A stretch of 57,284 bases of DNA from Micromonospora orduensis (GTDB lineage Bacteria; Actinomycetota; Actinomycetes; Mycobacteriales; Micromonosporaceae). The stretch is taken from NCBI RefSeq assembly GCF_006228125.1, contig NZ_VDFY01000113.1, positions 1 to 57,284 on the forward strand, read 5' to 3'. Made by a program: the position numbers and the translations under genes. Every line of letters begins with the position of its first letter. Position 1 is the first letter of the stretch. The notes under the pieces are model-generated. The model was not told the origin of the DNA, searched no databases, and saw nothing but the letters and a program-made list of their open reading frames with translations. Below are positions 1-7,768 of the stretch, one piece after another.

Positions 1-704
1 CGGTCGGGGAGGGTGACCTCGCCGGGGCGGTGGTCGAAGGTGTCCATCGTGAACCACTCGTCGAGTTCCGGGTCGAAGAGGTTCTGCAGGCCGAACTGCA
101 ACACCTGCCACCACCGGCTCGGGTCCCGCTGGTCGACGTAGATGTCGCCGAGCGCGATCGGGAACCGGAAGAACTCCCCCGGCACGGTGGAGCCGCCGAC
201 GACCCCGACCCGCCAGTGGTCGACGTGCCGGTCCGGGTCGCCCTGCAGGATCTCCGGCCCCACGTAGCGGGCGGTCTTCAGCTTGTCGTTGAAGATCTGG
301 CGGTTGAAGAACCCCGGCACCTTGCTGCACGCACGCGGTGGGAACAGCGGGATGTTCGGCCACCTGTAGGTGAGCGTGTAGAGGGTGTTCTCGTAGATCA
401 GGTTCGTGAACCAGATCGGATACTCCGGGCCACCGGCGATCATCTGGCTGTTGCCGTCGCGGCCCTGCCACGAGAACGGCACGTCGATGCCGAGGTCGCG
501 CACGATGTACCGGCCGGTGCCCTGAAAGTCCGCGGGGAGCTGCGGCGGGCGCGGCTCGCGCGCTTCGGGGGCCACCGAACCGTCGGCCTGGGCCGCCCGG
601 GGCAGCGGCGCCGCCGCCGGACCAGGCGCGATCACCCCAAGGGCGAACAGCCCGCCGGCCACGGCCGACACCACCATCCGACGTGTACGCCTCGACGCCA
701 CCAT
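1..704 (-). CDS. Secreted protein of unknown function, 3' end beyond window
   Basis: An open frame runs from ATG at 704 down through the left edge of the window, giving about 234 residues without a stop. The start is preceded by GGAGG. The N-terminus has basic residues (SRRTRR) followed by a hydrophobic stretch and an alanine-rich cleavage region (near residues 30-40), so it looks exported. The mature part is rich in aromatic residues (for example PIWFTNLIYE, FFRFPIALGD, DEWFTMDTF), which suggests a folded extracellular domain. I do not recognise a family. Because it is cut by the window edge, the plus-strand frame over the same bases looks longer, but that frame reads as low-complexity Arg/Val/Pro and is a shadow. 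Confidence 0.75.
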   Translation of the reverse strand, partial: MVASRRTRRMVVSAVAGGLFALGVIAPGPAAAPLPRAAQADGSVAPEAREPRPPQLPADFQGTGRYIVRDLGIDVPFSWQGRDGNSQMIAGGPEYPIWFTNLIYENTLYTLTYRWPNIPLFPPRACSKVPGFFNRQIFNDKLKTARYVGPEILQGDPDRHVDHWRVGVVGGSTVPGEFFRFPIALGDIYVDQRDPSRWWQVLQFGLQNLFDPELDEWFTMDTFDHRPGEVTLPD

Positions 705-1073
705 TGCCCTCCGCCGGGTGTGAGAGTGCCACCTGCCTTCGGCGCAGCGTATGAGCAGGAAAACGTGAGAGATGGCGAAACGGGTCGGCTCCACCGGACG
801 GGTGAGGCAACGCGCACGGGTCCGGAACCGAAACGGTCCCCGGCCGGCGTCACGCGAACCTGATTACCTGATCAGCTTCCAGGGCGGTGGCGAACAGCGT
901 CAGGGTGAACGCCACCGACGTGAGGAGGCTCGCCGCGACACGGCGGGGCCACCATGCGCTTGAGGGCATGCCAGCGCTCCGGTCTAGGGGTGCTGTGGCA
1001 CGCCGGTGGGCGCCGCCGTTCAGTGACCCTGCCGGCTGTCGGCGAACTCGCCAGGCGAGCTTGATGAGAACGG

Positions 1074-1109
1074 GCGCAGCGGGATGAACAGTTAGTTGAT
1101 CAACTGCGC
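1074..1109 (-). terminator. Inverted repeats downstream of hicB
   Basis: The stretch contains a perfect 12-bp palindrome AGTTGATCAACT (1094-1105), nested CAGTT/AACTG arms, and outer GCGCAG/CTGCGC arms. It starts 31 bases after the hicB stop on the minus strand. It could form a weak terminator or be a protein-binding site. The rest of 705-1139 shows no convincing gene. Confidence 0.3.
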
Positions 1110-1139
1110 TCTCCAGCGCGCCATGAGCTGCCCGACCGC

Positions 1140-1484
1140 TCAGGCGGCGCTGAGCTTCCGTAGGACGTACTGGTTGAGGCTCATGCCATCCTCGGCGGCG
1201 TGGATGGCAAGCTCGCGGTGCAGGCTCTCGCCGACGCGCAGGTTGAACTTGCCCGAGTAGCTGCGCTCGGCGAACGGCTGCGGCACCGCCTCGCCCTGCT
1301 CCTCCATGTCCGCGATCACTTCACGCAGTAGGTCCTGGAGCCCCTGCAGAGCCTCGATCTGCGAAGGGGCCAGCCAAGAGAGGGACGGGAACTCGGCGCA
1401 GGTGGCGACGAACTCGCGGTCCTCGACCGACCACGTAACGCGGTAGGTGTAGTGGGACACCTCAGGATGGGGATCGGTCTGCAT
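1140..1484 (-). CDS. hicB: HicB-family antitoxin
   Basis: This 114-residue protein begins with the partial RNase-H-like fold of HicB (about residues 10-75, with the family pattern of a strand ending in CAEFPSLS followed by a helix). It ends with an Arc/ribbon-helix-helix DNA-binding segment (about 78-113; FNLRVGESLHREL and MSLNQYVLRKL). HicB proteins neutralise HicA and repress their own operon through the ribbon-helix-helix tail. The ATG at 1484 shares its A with the hicA stop (TGATG), indicating translational coupling. A longer in-frame extension exists upstream but lies inside hicA. The operator-like palindrome at 1739-1754 is the likely target. Confidence 0.85.
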   Translation of the reverse strand: MQTDPHPEVSHYTYRVTWSVEDREFVATCAEFPSLSWLAPSQIEALQGLQDLLREVIADMEEQGEAVPQPFAERSYSGKFNLRVGESLHRELAIHAAEDGMSLNQYVLRKLSAA

Positions 1485-1729
1485 CACATGGCCTCCTTCT
1501 TGTCGATCGCCTTGAGCACTTGCCGTACCTGGTACGCCTTGGCCTTGCCCTTGTCGTTCTGGATGTTGACGCGTGGGTCGCCCGCCCAGGGCATCTTGAA
1601 AACCGCATGGGAGGTGCCGGCCTGCCGCGGCTTCCCGAAGTAGTGCTCGCACACCCCGTAGAGATCGTTGTAGGCGATGTTCTGCTGGCTCTTCCGCATC
1701 GCTTCAACGAGCTTGTCTATGGATGGCAC
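1484..1729 (-). CDS. hicA: HicA-family mRNA interferase toxin
   Basis: This 81-residue protein belongs to the HicA/YcfA double-stranded-RNA-binding-like fold. HicA toxins cleave mRNA and tmRNA and arrest growth until bound by HicB. The diagnostic G-[ST]-H element is present (GTSHAVF, about residues 38-44) and contains the catalytic histidine. The lysine-rich C-terminus (KGKAKAYQVRQVLKAI) matches the family. The start is GTG at 1729 with no Shine-Dalgarno. A promoter -10 lies only 6 bases upstream, so the message is probably leaderless. Order is toxin then antitoxin, as usual for hicAB. The pair sits directly against a decayed helicase fragment, consistent with arrival as a small mobile or accessory module. 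Confidence 0.82.
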   Translation of the reverse strand: MPSIDKLVEAMRKSQQNIAYNDLYGVCEHYFGKPRQAGTSHAVFKMPWAGDPRVNIQNDKGKAKAYQVRQVLKAIDKKEAM

Positions 1730-1735
1730 GCGTTG

Positions 1736-1765
1736 ATAGTACTGCTAGCGGTACCACCGTCACAA
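1736..1765 (-). promoter_or_regulatory. hicAB promoter with embedded palindromic operator
   Basis: On the minus strand TTGTGA (1765-1760) and TACTAT (1741-1736) are separated by 18 bases, a good sigma-70-type arrangement. Between and partly overlapping them lies the near-perfect palindrome GTACcGCTAGCaGTAC (1754-1739; 14 of 16 positions symmetric). Transcription would start at or one base before the hicA GTG. The palindrome position fits steric autorepression by HicB. Confidence 0.6.
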
Positions 1766-1769
1766 CGCT

Positions 1770-2310
1770 TCGCCGGCTGGGCCTCATGGCGACTCTGGTA
1801 CGCGAGGACGGCCGAGAGGGGGACGTGTTCAGTCTCATCGACCCGAAGCGGTACGACGCTCCGTGAAGGGACATCGAGTCGCAGGGCTGGATCGCCCCGG
1901 CCGAGTGCGTCGAGGTCCGCGTGACGTTGACCGACGCGGAGCGGATGTCGTACGCGACGGCCGAGGCCGAGGAGCGCTACCGGATGGGGCCACCGCCCGA
2001 ACCAGGCTGCCGGTGGTCAAGGCGCTGGTCGACCGGCACGCGGACGACCAGGTGTTGGTGATCGGCGCGTACATCGACCAGCTGCACCAGCTCGGGGATA
2101 CCTCGACGCACCGATCGTGCAGGGCTCCACCACCAACAAGGAACGGGAACGGCACTTCGACGCGTCCGCACCGGCGAGATCCGCACGCTGGTGATCTCCA
2201 AGGTCGGCAACTTCTCGATCGACCTGCCGGACCCAGGTGTCGAGGACGTTCGGGTCGCGGCAGGAGGCACAGTGGCCGGGGCGGCGCTCAGCGAATAGCT
2301 ACGCCTGCTC
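1770..2310 (+). pseudogene. Decayed C-terminal fragment of XPB/Ssl2-type DNA repair helicase
   Basis: Reading across frames recovers the end of an actinobacterial XPB-like helicase: ATLVREDGREGDVFSLIDP and KRYDAP, then TGA where the family has Trp, then DIESQGWIAPAECVEV. A frame shift near 1985 leads to LPVVKALVDRHADDQVLVIG, another near 2098 to LDAPIVQGSTTNKERE, another near 2160 to RTGEIRTLVISKVGNFSIDL, and the last piece reads SRTFGSRQEAQ. At least one nonsense change and several indels are needed, and the N-terminal two thirds are missing. The 5' edge abuts the hicAB promoter. After about 2310 no family similarity is visible, and 2311-2442 holds nothing I can name. The identification is from recognition of conserved helicase motif V/VI text. 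Confidence 0.75.
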
Positions 2311-2442
2311 TCCCTGCTCCGTCATGTCAACCCGGGTGCTGGCCCGGCTCAGCGCCCGCGTCGAGCCGGGCGGGGTGACCGTGTCGGCCGAAGACCAGCA
2401 GGGCGTACGCCACTGGGTGTTCTGCGAGCTCTCCTCACACAG

Positions 2443-2480
2443 CGGCGGGGCCGGTCCCGGTAAGGGATCCGGCCCCGCCG
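2443..2480 (-). terminator. Hairpin terminator of the beta-propeller gene
   Basis: A perfect 12-bp stem (CGGCGGGGCCGG at 2443-2454 with CCGGCCCCGCCG at 2469-2480) lies 14 bases past the stop of the minus-strand gene ending at 2495. Confidence 0.7.
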
Positions 2481-2494
2481 AAGTGACGCAGTGG

Positions 2495-4144
2495 TTACTT
2501 GACCACGACGATGTGGTCGGCCCGCGCCGGCAGGAAGGTGGCATCCCCGTCCCAGCGCGCGGTGTACGTGTAGCTGCCCGACGCACCCGGCGTGTCGGTG
2601 AAGCGGAAGGTTCCGTCCGAGGCAGGGAACACCGCGGGCAGGATGACCATGGTGGTCTCGTCGCCGTTGAGGGTGCGGTACACCGTCAGCGAGGTGCCGG
2701 GGGTGAGGGCCCGGCCCGGGGTGGTCAGCGTCCCGCTGAACCGGAGGTTCCGGGCGAGGTTCGCCGTGGTCGGGCCGGTCAGGCTCAGCGTGGCCGGCTG
2801 CCGGGCCACCTCGACGGTCGCGGTGGCCTGGCTCCAGCGGAAGGCCGAGTTGCCGTCCCAGAGCACGTCGTAGTGGACGGTCCCGCCGACCGGCGGCGTG
2901 TCGGTGAGACTGAAGGTGCCGTCGGTGGCGGTCGTCACCGGGGCGAGCGTGGCACTGGTGCCGTCCGGGTGCCGGCGCGTCACCACCACCGGCTGCGCAC
3001 CAGGCACCGACCCGTCGGACAGGGTGAGCCGGCCGGTCACGGTGAGCGGCACGAGCGCGGTCCCGGTGGCCGGGGCGGTCACGGCCACCGAGGACGGCGC
3101 CAGGGCGGCACCCCGCAGCCGCCACAGGGTGTAGCGCCCGGTGGACATCTCATACAGGACAGTGAAGGCGTCGGTGCCGGAGAAGGTAAGTGCGCCCTCC
3201 ACCACCTGTCCGGCCGGGTTGTCGGCGTTGTGCAGCTTCGTGGTGGTCGCCGCGTCGTACACCCCGATGCGGGGGCCGGCGAGCTCGATCCGGTCACGGG
3301 AGGATCGGGTGCCGATCACCCGGGTGCCGTCCGCGCTGAGGGCGACGGCGTTCGGGAAGCCGACGAACGTCGGTTCCTCGCCGTACGCGCCGACCCTGGT
3401 CAAGCTGGCGGTGTCCCAGATGTCGTAGCGGTACGGCGAGTCGAACGCCGTGATCGCTCTCGAACCGTCCGCCGTGATGGTGATGTCCTTCAGGTACATG
3501 ACGTTGATGTCGTGGCCGTCGAGCACCCCGCGCAGGGTGGCGGGGGTGGTGCTGACGTCGTACACGAACAGGTCGGCGGGGCTGCTTCCGGTCTCGCCGG
3601 CCACCACCGTGGACCCCCCGGCGGCGATCTTCGGCGGGCCGAACAGGCCGCTGGCGATGCGGACCGGCTCCGGCGTCGCCGCGGACAGGTCCAGGCCGAC
3701 GACGCCGCCGCTCCAGCTGTTGGTGGGGCCGTGCCCGACCCAGAGGCGGTTGCCCGCCAGCGACACGTACGCCGGGTTCGGGTATGCGGTCAGGTCGAAC
3801 CGTCGGGTGACGGTGAGGGCGGCGGTGTCGATCTCGACGATCTCGTTCGAGGCGTTGAGCGCCGCGTAGAGGCGGCTGCCGTCCGGCGTGACGGCCAGGC
3901 CCTGCGGTTCGGCGAGCCCGGTGACGGCGCCGACCGTGCTGCCACTCTCGTCGGTGACGAGGATCTGATTGCTGGCGGAGATGAACAGCCGGCCGTTGGC
4001 GGCGGCGATGTCCTTGACGAACTTCACCCCCTGCAGAGCGGTGCTGGTGTCCGCGGCCCGGGCGGGTGCGACGGCGGCGACGAGTCCGGTCGCCGCGATC
4101 AGTGTCGATGCCAGGGCCGAGCGGGCCATTCTGCGGAACCGCAT
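2495..4144 (-). CDS. Secreted YVTN-type beta-propeller protein with C-terminal Ig-like repeats
   Basis: This 549-residue protein has a Sec signal peptide (cleavage after ARA, residue 30). Residues about 40-340 form repeating beta strands of the YVTN/PQQ-propeller kind (GLAVTPDGSRLYAAL, TITADGSRAITAF, AVALSADGTRVIGT). Two Ig-like modules follow, about residues 355-450 and 452-549, each ending in the DGTFxxTDTP...Y...WDG pattern of bacterial big/Ig-like repeat proteins. It should act outside the cell as a binding or adhesion scaffold; no catalytic motif is seen. It is single, with its own terminator downstream and the terminator of the protease gene upstream. The ligand is unknown. Confidence 0.8.
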   Translation of the reverse strand: MRFRRMARSALASTLIAATGLVAAVAPARAADTSTALQGVKFVKDIAAANGRLFISASNQILVTDESGSTVGAVTGLAEPQGLAVTPDGSRLYAALNASNEIVEIDTAALTVTRRFDLTAYPNPAYVSLAGNRLWVGHGPTNSWSGGVVGLDLSAATPEPVRIASGLFGPPKIAAGGSTVVAGETGSSPADLFVYDVSTTPATLRGVLDGHDINVMYLKDITITADGSRAITAFDSPYRYDIWDTASLTRVGAYGEEPTFVGFPNAVALSADGTRVIGTRSSRDRIELAGPRIGVYDAATTTKLHNADNPAGQVVEGALTFSGTDAFTVLYEMSTGRYTLWRLRGAALAPSSVAVTAPATGTALVPLTVTGRLTLSDGSVPGAQPVVVTRRHPDGTSATLAPVTTATDGTFSLTDTPPVGGTVHYDVLWDGNSAFRWSQATATVEVARQPATLSLTGPTTANLARNLRFSGTLTTPGRALTPGTSLTVYRTLNGDETTMVILPAVFPASDGTFRFTDTPGASGSYTYTARWDGDATFLPARADHIVVVK

Positions 4145-4324
4145 ACGCGGTCTCCCTTCGGTTGATACCCCGTGGTGCCCGGCGGCCGGCGGCGTGTGCC
4201 CGGAGGCCGGTGCCGGGTCGGCGACAAGATCGTCGCTCCTTGGTAGACGGCGATGTCACCGTCCACGGTGTTACGTGGGCCGGCTGAACACGCTTCCGGT
4301 GGCGCTTCTGTCTGCGTACACGAA

Positions 4325-4363
4325 GGGGGTTGGCGGGCCGCTGAGCGCGGCCCGCCAACCCCC
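4325..4363 (-). terminator. Strong hairpin terminator after the metalloprotease gene
   Basis: A perfect 17-bp stem (4325-4341 with 4347-4363, loop TGAGC) begins 14 bases past the stop of the gene ending at 4378. The remaining 180 bases up to the propeller gene (4145-4324) are its leader; I see no clear promoter hexamers. Confidence 0.8.
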
Positions 4364-4377
4364 GTGGCAGAGCGTGG

Positions 4378-5340
4378 TTATCCGGCCCCGCCGGCGCGGA
4401 ACGCCACCCAGGCGTCGCTCATCCGGTCGGCCTGACCCACTGTGAACATGTTCATGCAGGAGTCCTGCGTGTAGTCCATGAAGTTGTGGATCGGGTCGAG
4501 CCCGGGCGCGGTGCAGGTGTCCGCACCCACCGGGCAGTTGAACTGCGGAGCCGCCTCGCGCGGGGTGTCCGCGACGAAGTCGCCGGACGCGGAGCAGCCG
4601 TGCGCGAAGGTGTGCTCCAGCATCAGCCAGTGCCCGACCTCGTGCGTCAGGGTGTCACCCAGGGCGTACTTGCCGGCCGTGCCGCCCGGCATCGACTCGT
4701 CGAGCATCACCACGCCGTCGATGTAGTCGCGGCCGTTGTTGTAGCCCTTCGGGAAGTACGCCCAGCCGAGCAGTCCGCCGCCGATGTTGGCCGCGTACAC
4801 GTTGAGGGTCTCCGAGTCGCCGGTGTACAGCGCCTTCTTCATGTCCCGCTCGTTCTTGCCGGGCTCGACCCTGTACCAGGCGCTGTTCACCGTCCACGTG
4901 GTGTCGACGAGCGAGAACCGGAACGGCGTGTTGGAGGCGTCCGACGCGGTGCGGCCCGCGAACGAGTCGTTGAGCACCGTCATCTGCGCGGCGATCAGGT
5001 TGTTCCACCTGGTCGTCTCGGCCGCGGTGAGCGGGTGGTCGGAGATCATGTGGAAGACCGTCGGGATGGTGACGCTGCCGTTCGGCAGGCGCGGCGCGTC
5101 CTTGATCACGCCGTAGGCGTTGGCTTCGTTCTTGGAGTACAGCTCCGGCTCCTGGGCGGTGGCGCCCTCGGCGACCCGGGCGGCGCCGTGCGCGTCGGCG
5201 CCCGGCTCACACGCGGCGACGCCCGGGGAGGCGGTCGCGGGGGCGGCCGTGGCGAGCGCCCCGGAGGCGCCGCCGGACGCCAGGAACGTGGCGGCGGTGG
5301 CGGTGAGGACCGCCAGTCGGAAGGTCGGTCTTCTGCGCAT
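4378..5340 (-). CDS. Secreted M43-type zinc metalloprotease
   Basis: This 320-residue protein has a signal peptide (about residues 1-35), a pro-region, and a catalytic domain with the extended zinc motif HEVGHWLMLEH at about 233-243 (three His ligands, Glu general base). A methionine turn follows (NFMDYTQDSC, about 285-294). This combination, with paired cysteines between motif and Met-turn, fits the MEROPS M43 group (cytophagalysin/pappalysin-like metzincins). The enzyme would be exported and activated outside the cell. The start is the ATG at 5340 before the signal peptide. It is flanked by its own terminator and faces no partner. Assignment to M43 rather than a related metzincin group is from motif spacing only. 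Confidence 0.85.
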   Translation of the reverse strand: MRRRPTFRLAVLTATAATFLASGGASGALATAAPATASPGVAACEPGADAHGAARVAEGATAQEPELYSKNEANAYGVIKDAPRLPNGSVTIPTVFHMISDHPLTAAETTRWNNLIAAQMTVLNDSFAGRTASDASNTPFRFSLVDTTWTVNSAWYRVEPGKNERDMKKALYTGDSETLNVYAANIGGGLLGWAYFPKGYNNGRDYIDGVVMLDESMPGGTAGKYALGDTLTHEVGHWLMLEHTFAHGCSASGDFVADTPREAAPQFNCPVGADTCTAPGLDPIHNFMDYTQDSCMNMFTVGQADRMSDAWVAFRAGGAG

Positions 5341-5499
5341 CGGTGCACCTTTCGGTGAGGGAGGCGGTGCGGGGTCGATGACGTCGCTGTTCGGTATGAG
5401 AACACGTCGACGGCATCGGCAAAAGACCCTCTGAGCAGGACAGACTGCGATGTAACAGAACCGGATCGGCCAGCGCTGTTGGGGCCGCTCCGGCAGAGT

Positions 5500-6252
5500 T
5501 CAGAGGATGCGGGTGACCTGTTCGGCGGCGACTACCTGTTCCCGCCGCGCCGGGTCGAGGTTCGCGCTGATGACCACTGACGCGCCGGCGGAGAGCGGTG
5601 CCAGCAACCACTTCAGAGGCTGCTCGTGCTCGGCGGCGTCGACCAGCAGCCGGTCACCGGCGCGCAGGTCCAGCATCCCGGCGAACTCCTGGGCGAGCGC
5701 TCCCCACTGACCGTAGGTGGTGCCGTCCGCGCTGGCCGGATCCGACGGATGGATGGCGGTGTGGTCGGGCGTGACGTCCGGGTGGCGGAGCACCTCGGCG
5801 GACCAGTCCAGCCAGCCCAGCGGCACGTCGGTCAGCGGCCCCGGGCCGGTGCCGACGAGGTAGCGGTGCGGGGCGTCCGGCACGTCCTCCAGCCAGTCGT
5901 CCTGCCGCTCCGGCGTCACGAACACCGCGTCGAACGGCCGGTCGCCGCCGGATTCGAGCACCGGCAGGCCCGCCGTGGCGCGCGGTCGGAACGACACCGC
6001 CAGGCCGCAGGCCCAGGCGCCCAACAACACCGCGGCGGTACGCCAGTGCGGCGGCAGCAGGACCGCTACGCGGCTGCCGGGGCCGAGCCCGCAGCCGTCC
6101 CGCAGCAGGCTCGCGCTGCGCGCCGACCAGGCGCCGACCTGCTGTGCGGTCAGGTCGACGCGCTCACCGGTCGCCTCGTCGCGGTAACTGAGCAGCGGGC
6201 TCTCGGCGGCGGCCGGCGGGACCATCGGGTCGGCCGTGGCATGTGGCTGCAT
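5500..6252 (-). CDS. TIGR03089-like short AMP-binding-type protein
   Basis: This 250-residue protein resembles the N-terminal half of acyl-adenylate-forming enzymes (SYRDEATGERVDLTAQQVG, then GPGSRVAVLLPPHWRTAAV) but lacks the P-loop TSGTTGxPKG and the C-terminal lid. Actinobacterial proteins of this kind are known as the TIGR03089 family, with no established function. The chosen start (ATG 6252) has GGGAG nine bases upstream. An in-frame extension to 6462 would overlap the divergent membrane-protein gene and is rejected. A degraded, rearranged copy of two parts of this gene lies at about 7478-7556. It probably no longer performs adenylation; a scaffolding or binding role is only a guess. Confidence 0.7.
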   Translation of the reverse strand: MQPHATADPMVPPAAAESPLLSYRDEATGERVDLTAQQVGAWSARSASLLRDGCGLGPGSRVAVLLPPHWRTAAVLLGAWACGLAVSFRPRATAGLPVLESGGDRPFDAVFVTPERQDDWLEDVPDAPHRYLVGTGPGPLTDVPLGWLDWSAEVLRHPDVTPDHTAIHPSDPASADGTTYGQWGALAQEFAGMLDLRAGDRLLVDAAEHEQPLKWLLAPLSAGASVVISANLDPARREQVVAAEQVTRIL

Positions 6253-6395
6253 CTGCGTGCTCCCGGGTGACGACGTCGGCACCACCCTACGCAACGACTT
6301 TGGTCGCACCACTCGTCGGCCGATGGCCGTAGCGGCTGGCCGGGTGGCCCGCGCACGGTGACAGGCGACCCCCGCAGCGCCGTCGAGGAGTGCCC

Positions 6396-7457
6396 ATGCC
6401 GACCGAACCCGACCCCGCCGACAGCACCGCGACCATCGACCGTGCCGCCAACCGTCTGCCACTGCGTCGGCGACTCCTGCCGGTGATCGCGTTGCTGCTG
6501 CTCGCGCCGTGGGCGGCCGAGTGCTCGTGGGGTGGCTTCGCCATCGACGACTTCCCGCTGGTGCTGATCTTCCTGGGCCCGATGTACGGCGGCGCGGCGA
6601 TCCTCATCCGGGAGACCGCCCGGCACCTCGGCGGGGGCTGGCCGACCATCGTGCTGCTCGCCGCCGTGTTCGGCGTACTCCAGGCCGGCCTGGTCGACCA
6701 GTCGCTGTTCAACCCCGACTACCTCGACGACACGCAGTACGCCGACACCCGTGCCGCCGCCGAGGCGTCGCTGGTGCCGGGACTCGGCTTCAGCCTCCGG
6801 CAGGCCTTCGACTACGTGGGCAACCACATCGTGCTGACCATCTGCGCTCCGATCGTGCTGATCGAGTCGTTCCTCGGTGCGGACCGCCGGCTGCGGCCAT
6901 GGCTGGGCCGGCCCGGTCTCGCCGTGGTGGGCGTGATCTACCTGCTCGGCAGCCTGCTGATCTTCTCCGACAGCAGCGGCCGGAAGGGCTTCCTGGCCAG
7001 CCCGCTCCAACTGGCCTTCGCCGCCGTCGTGGTCCTCGCCCTGGTCGCGACAGCCCTGCTGCCCCGCTGGCGCCGCACCCGCCCGCGCCGCGTCCGTCGG
7101 GTGCCGCATCCGCTCTGGGTGGCTCTGCTGGTCGTCCTCGTCCGTTTCGGCGGCGACCTGGCGCCCGGCTGGGCGGGAGTGACTGTCGCACTGACGCTTG
7201 CCGCTGCCGCCGGAGGACTGATCGCGTACTTGTCGTCGGGCAGCGGTTGGGGGCAGCGGCACGTGCTCGCCGCGGGCTCGGCGGGCCTGGTCAGCGCCGC
7301 CGCGTTCGCGTACCTGGTGCCGCCGTACTCCCCCGCGAGCCCGGCGGCGGCCCTGGCCGGCGACGTCGCGGTCACCATCATCACCGTGGCCCTGGTCGTT
7401 GGCGCCTGGTGGCGTCTGCGCCGCGCTTCGCCCGCTGTTCACGTCGCCGCACGCTGA
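6396..7457 (+). CDS. Polytopic membrane protein of unknown function
   Basis: This 353-residue protein has roughly nine to ten hydrophobic segments beginning at about residue 30 (LLPVIALLLLAPWAAECSW). One loop contains NPDYLDDTQYADTR. There is a basic cytoplasmic loop (RWRRTRPRRVRRV) in the middle. I recognise no transporter signature; similar unnamed integral membrane proteins are common in actinobacteria. ATG at 6396 is preferred over the in-frame GTG at 6390 because GGAG at 6387-6390 then has proper spacing. It is divergent from the short AMP-binding gene with 143 bases between starts. Confidence 0.7.
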   Translation: MPTEPDPADSTATIDRAANRLPLRRRLLPVIALLLLAPWAAECSWGGFAIDDFPLVLIFLGPMYGGAAILIRETARHLGGGWPTIVLLAAVFGVLQAGLVDQSLFNPDYLDDTQYADTRAAAEASLVPGLGFSLRQAFDYVGNHIVLTICAPIVLIESFLGADRRLRPWLGRPGLAVVGVIYLLGSLLIFSDSSGRKGFLASPLQLAFAAVVVLALVATALLPRWRRTRPRRVRRVPHPLWVALLVVLVRFGGDLAPGWAGVTVALTLAAAAGGLIAYLSSGSGWGQRHVLAAGSAGLVSAAAFAYLVPPYSPASPAAALAGDVAVTIITVALVVGAWWRLRRASPAVHVAAR

Positions 7458-7477
7458 TGCTCTCCGGCGGTGTCGGC

Positions 7478-7556
7478 CCGGTGCCGACGAGGTAGCGGGT
7501 CGGGGCGCGGCCGTTTGCCAGCGCGGCGGCGGCAGCACCGCTACGCGGCTGCCAGC
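7478..7556 (-). pseudogene. Degraded partial duplicate of the TIGR03089-like gene
   Basis: Two blocks repeat pieces of the gene at 5500-6252 in the same orientation: 7480-7498 is identical over 19 bases to 5848-5866 (encoding the RYLVGTGP region), and 7537-7553 is identical over 17 bases to 6062-6078 (the SRVAVLL region). In the source gene they are about 196 bases apart, here only 38, so the intervening part was lost. No functional frame remains. The region 7458-7768 holds this relic and the palindrome at 7645-7694, and otherwise no gene. Confidence 0.6.
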
Positions 7557-7644
7557 AGCGGACGATGCTCAGGGACTGGTCGCCGGCAGCAGGGCCGGCC
7601 GCTTCAACGTGCGCTGCGGCGGGCCCGCCATGTCGATGTGCTGT

Positions 7645-7694
7645 TGAGCGGTATACCTCAGCGGTATGAATATGACTCTGAGGTATACCGCTCA
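7645..7694. repeat. AT-rich 50-bp palindromic element
   Basis: Arms 7645-7661 and 7678-7694 are perfect 17-bp inverted repeats around a 16-base centre. Each arm contains the self-complementary octamer GGTATACC (7650-7657 and 7682-7689), and AGCGGTAT also repeats directly at 7647 and 7660. Base composition is clearly more AT-rich than the surroundings. The GGTATACC/ATG arrangement is reminiscent of PadR-family operators in actinobacteria, and a short frame from 7671 starts MTLRYT like PadR proteins but then diverges. It may be the remains of a regulator promoter, an operator, or a bidirectional hairpin downstream of ligD-pol. Confidence 0.55.
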
Positions 7695-7768
7695 CTGGCG
7701 CATCCGCGACGAGGGTGGCCGACGGTCACCTTCGACCTCCGACTGCGCCCACAGCACCAGCCAGGGGA

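Noticed and set aside
30..863. 277-residue plus-strand frame
   Set aside because: It mirrors the minus-strand exported protein in another frame; its Arg/Val/Pro-rich text has no domain and no ribosome site.
772..1087. Two small plus-strand frames (63 and 66 residues) before hicB
   Set aside because: They have no ribosome site or family likeness and overlap each other; the interval shows no coding bias I trust.
2330..2442. Possible further gene relic after the helicase fragment (LARLSARVEPGGVTVSAED)
   Set aside because: It reads smoothly but is too short and matches nothing I can name.
2237..4165. 642-residue plus-strand frame
   Set aside because: It is the antisense shadow of the beta-propeller gene; only its first dozen residues (helicase relic) have meaning.
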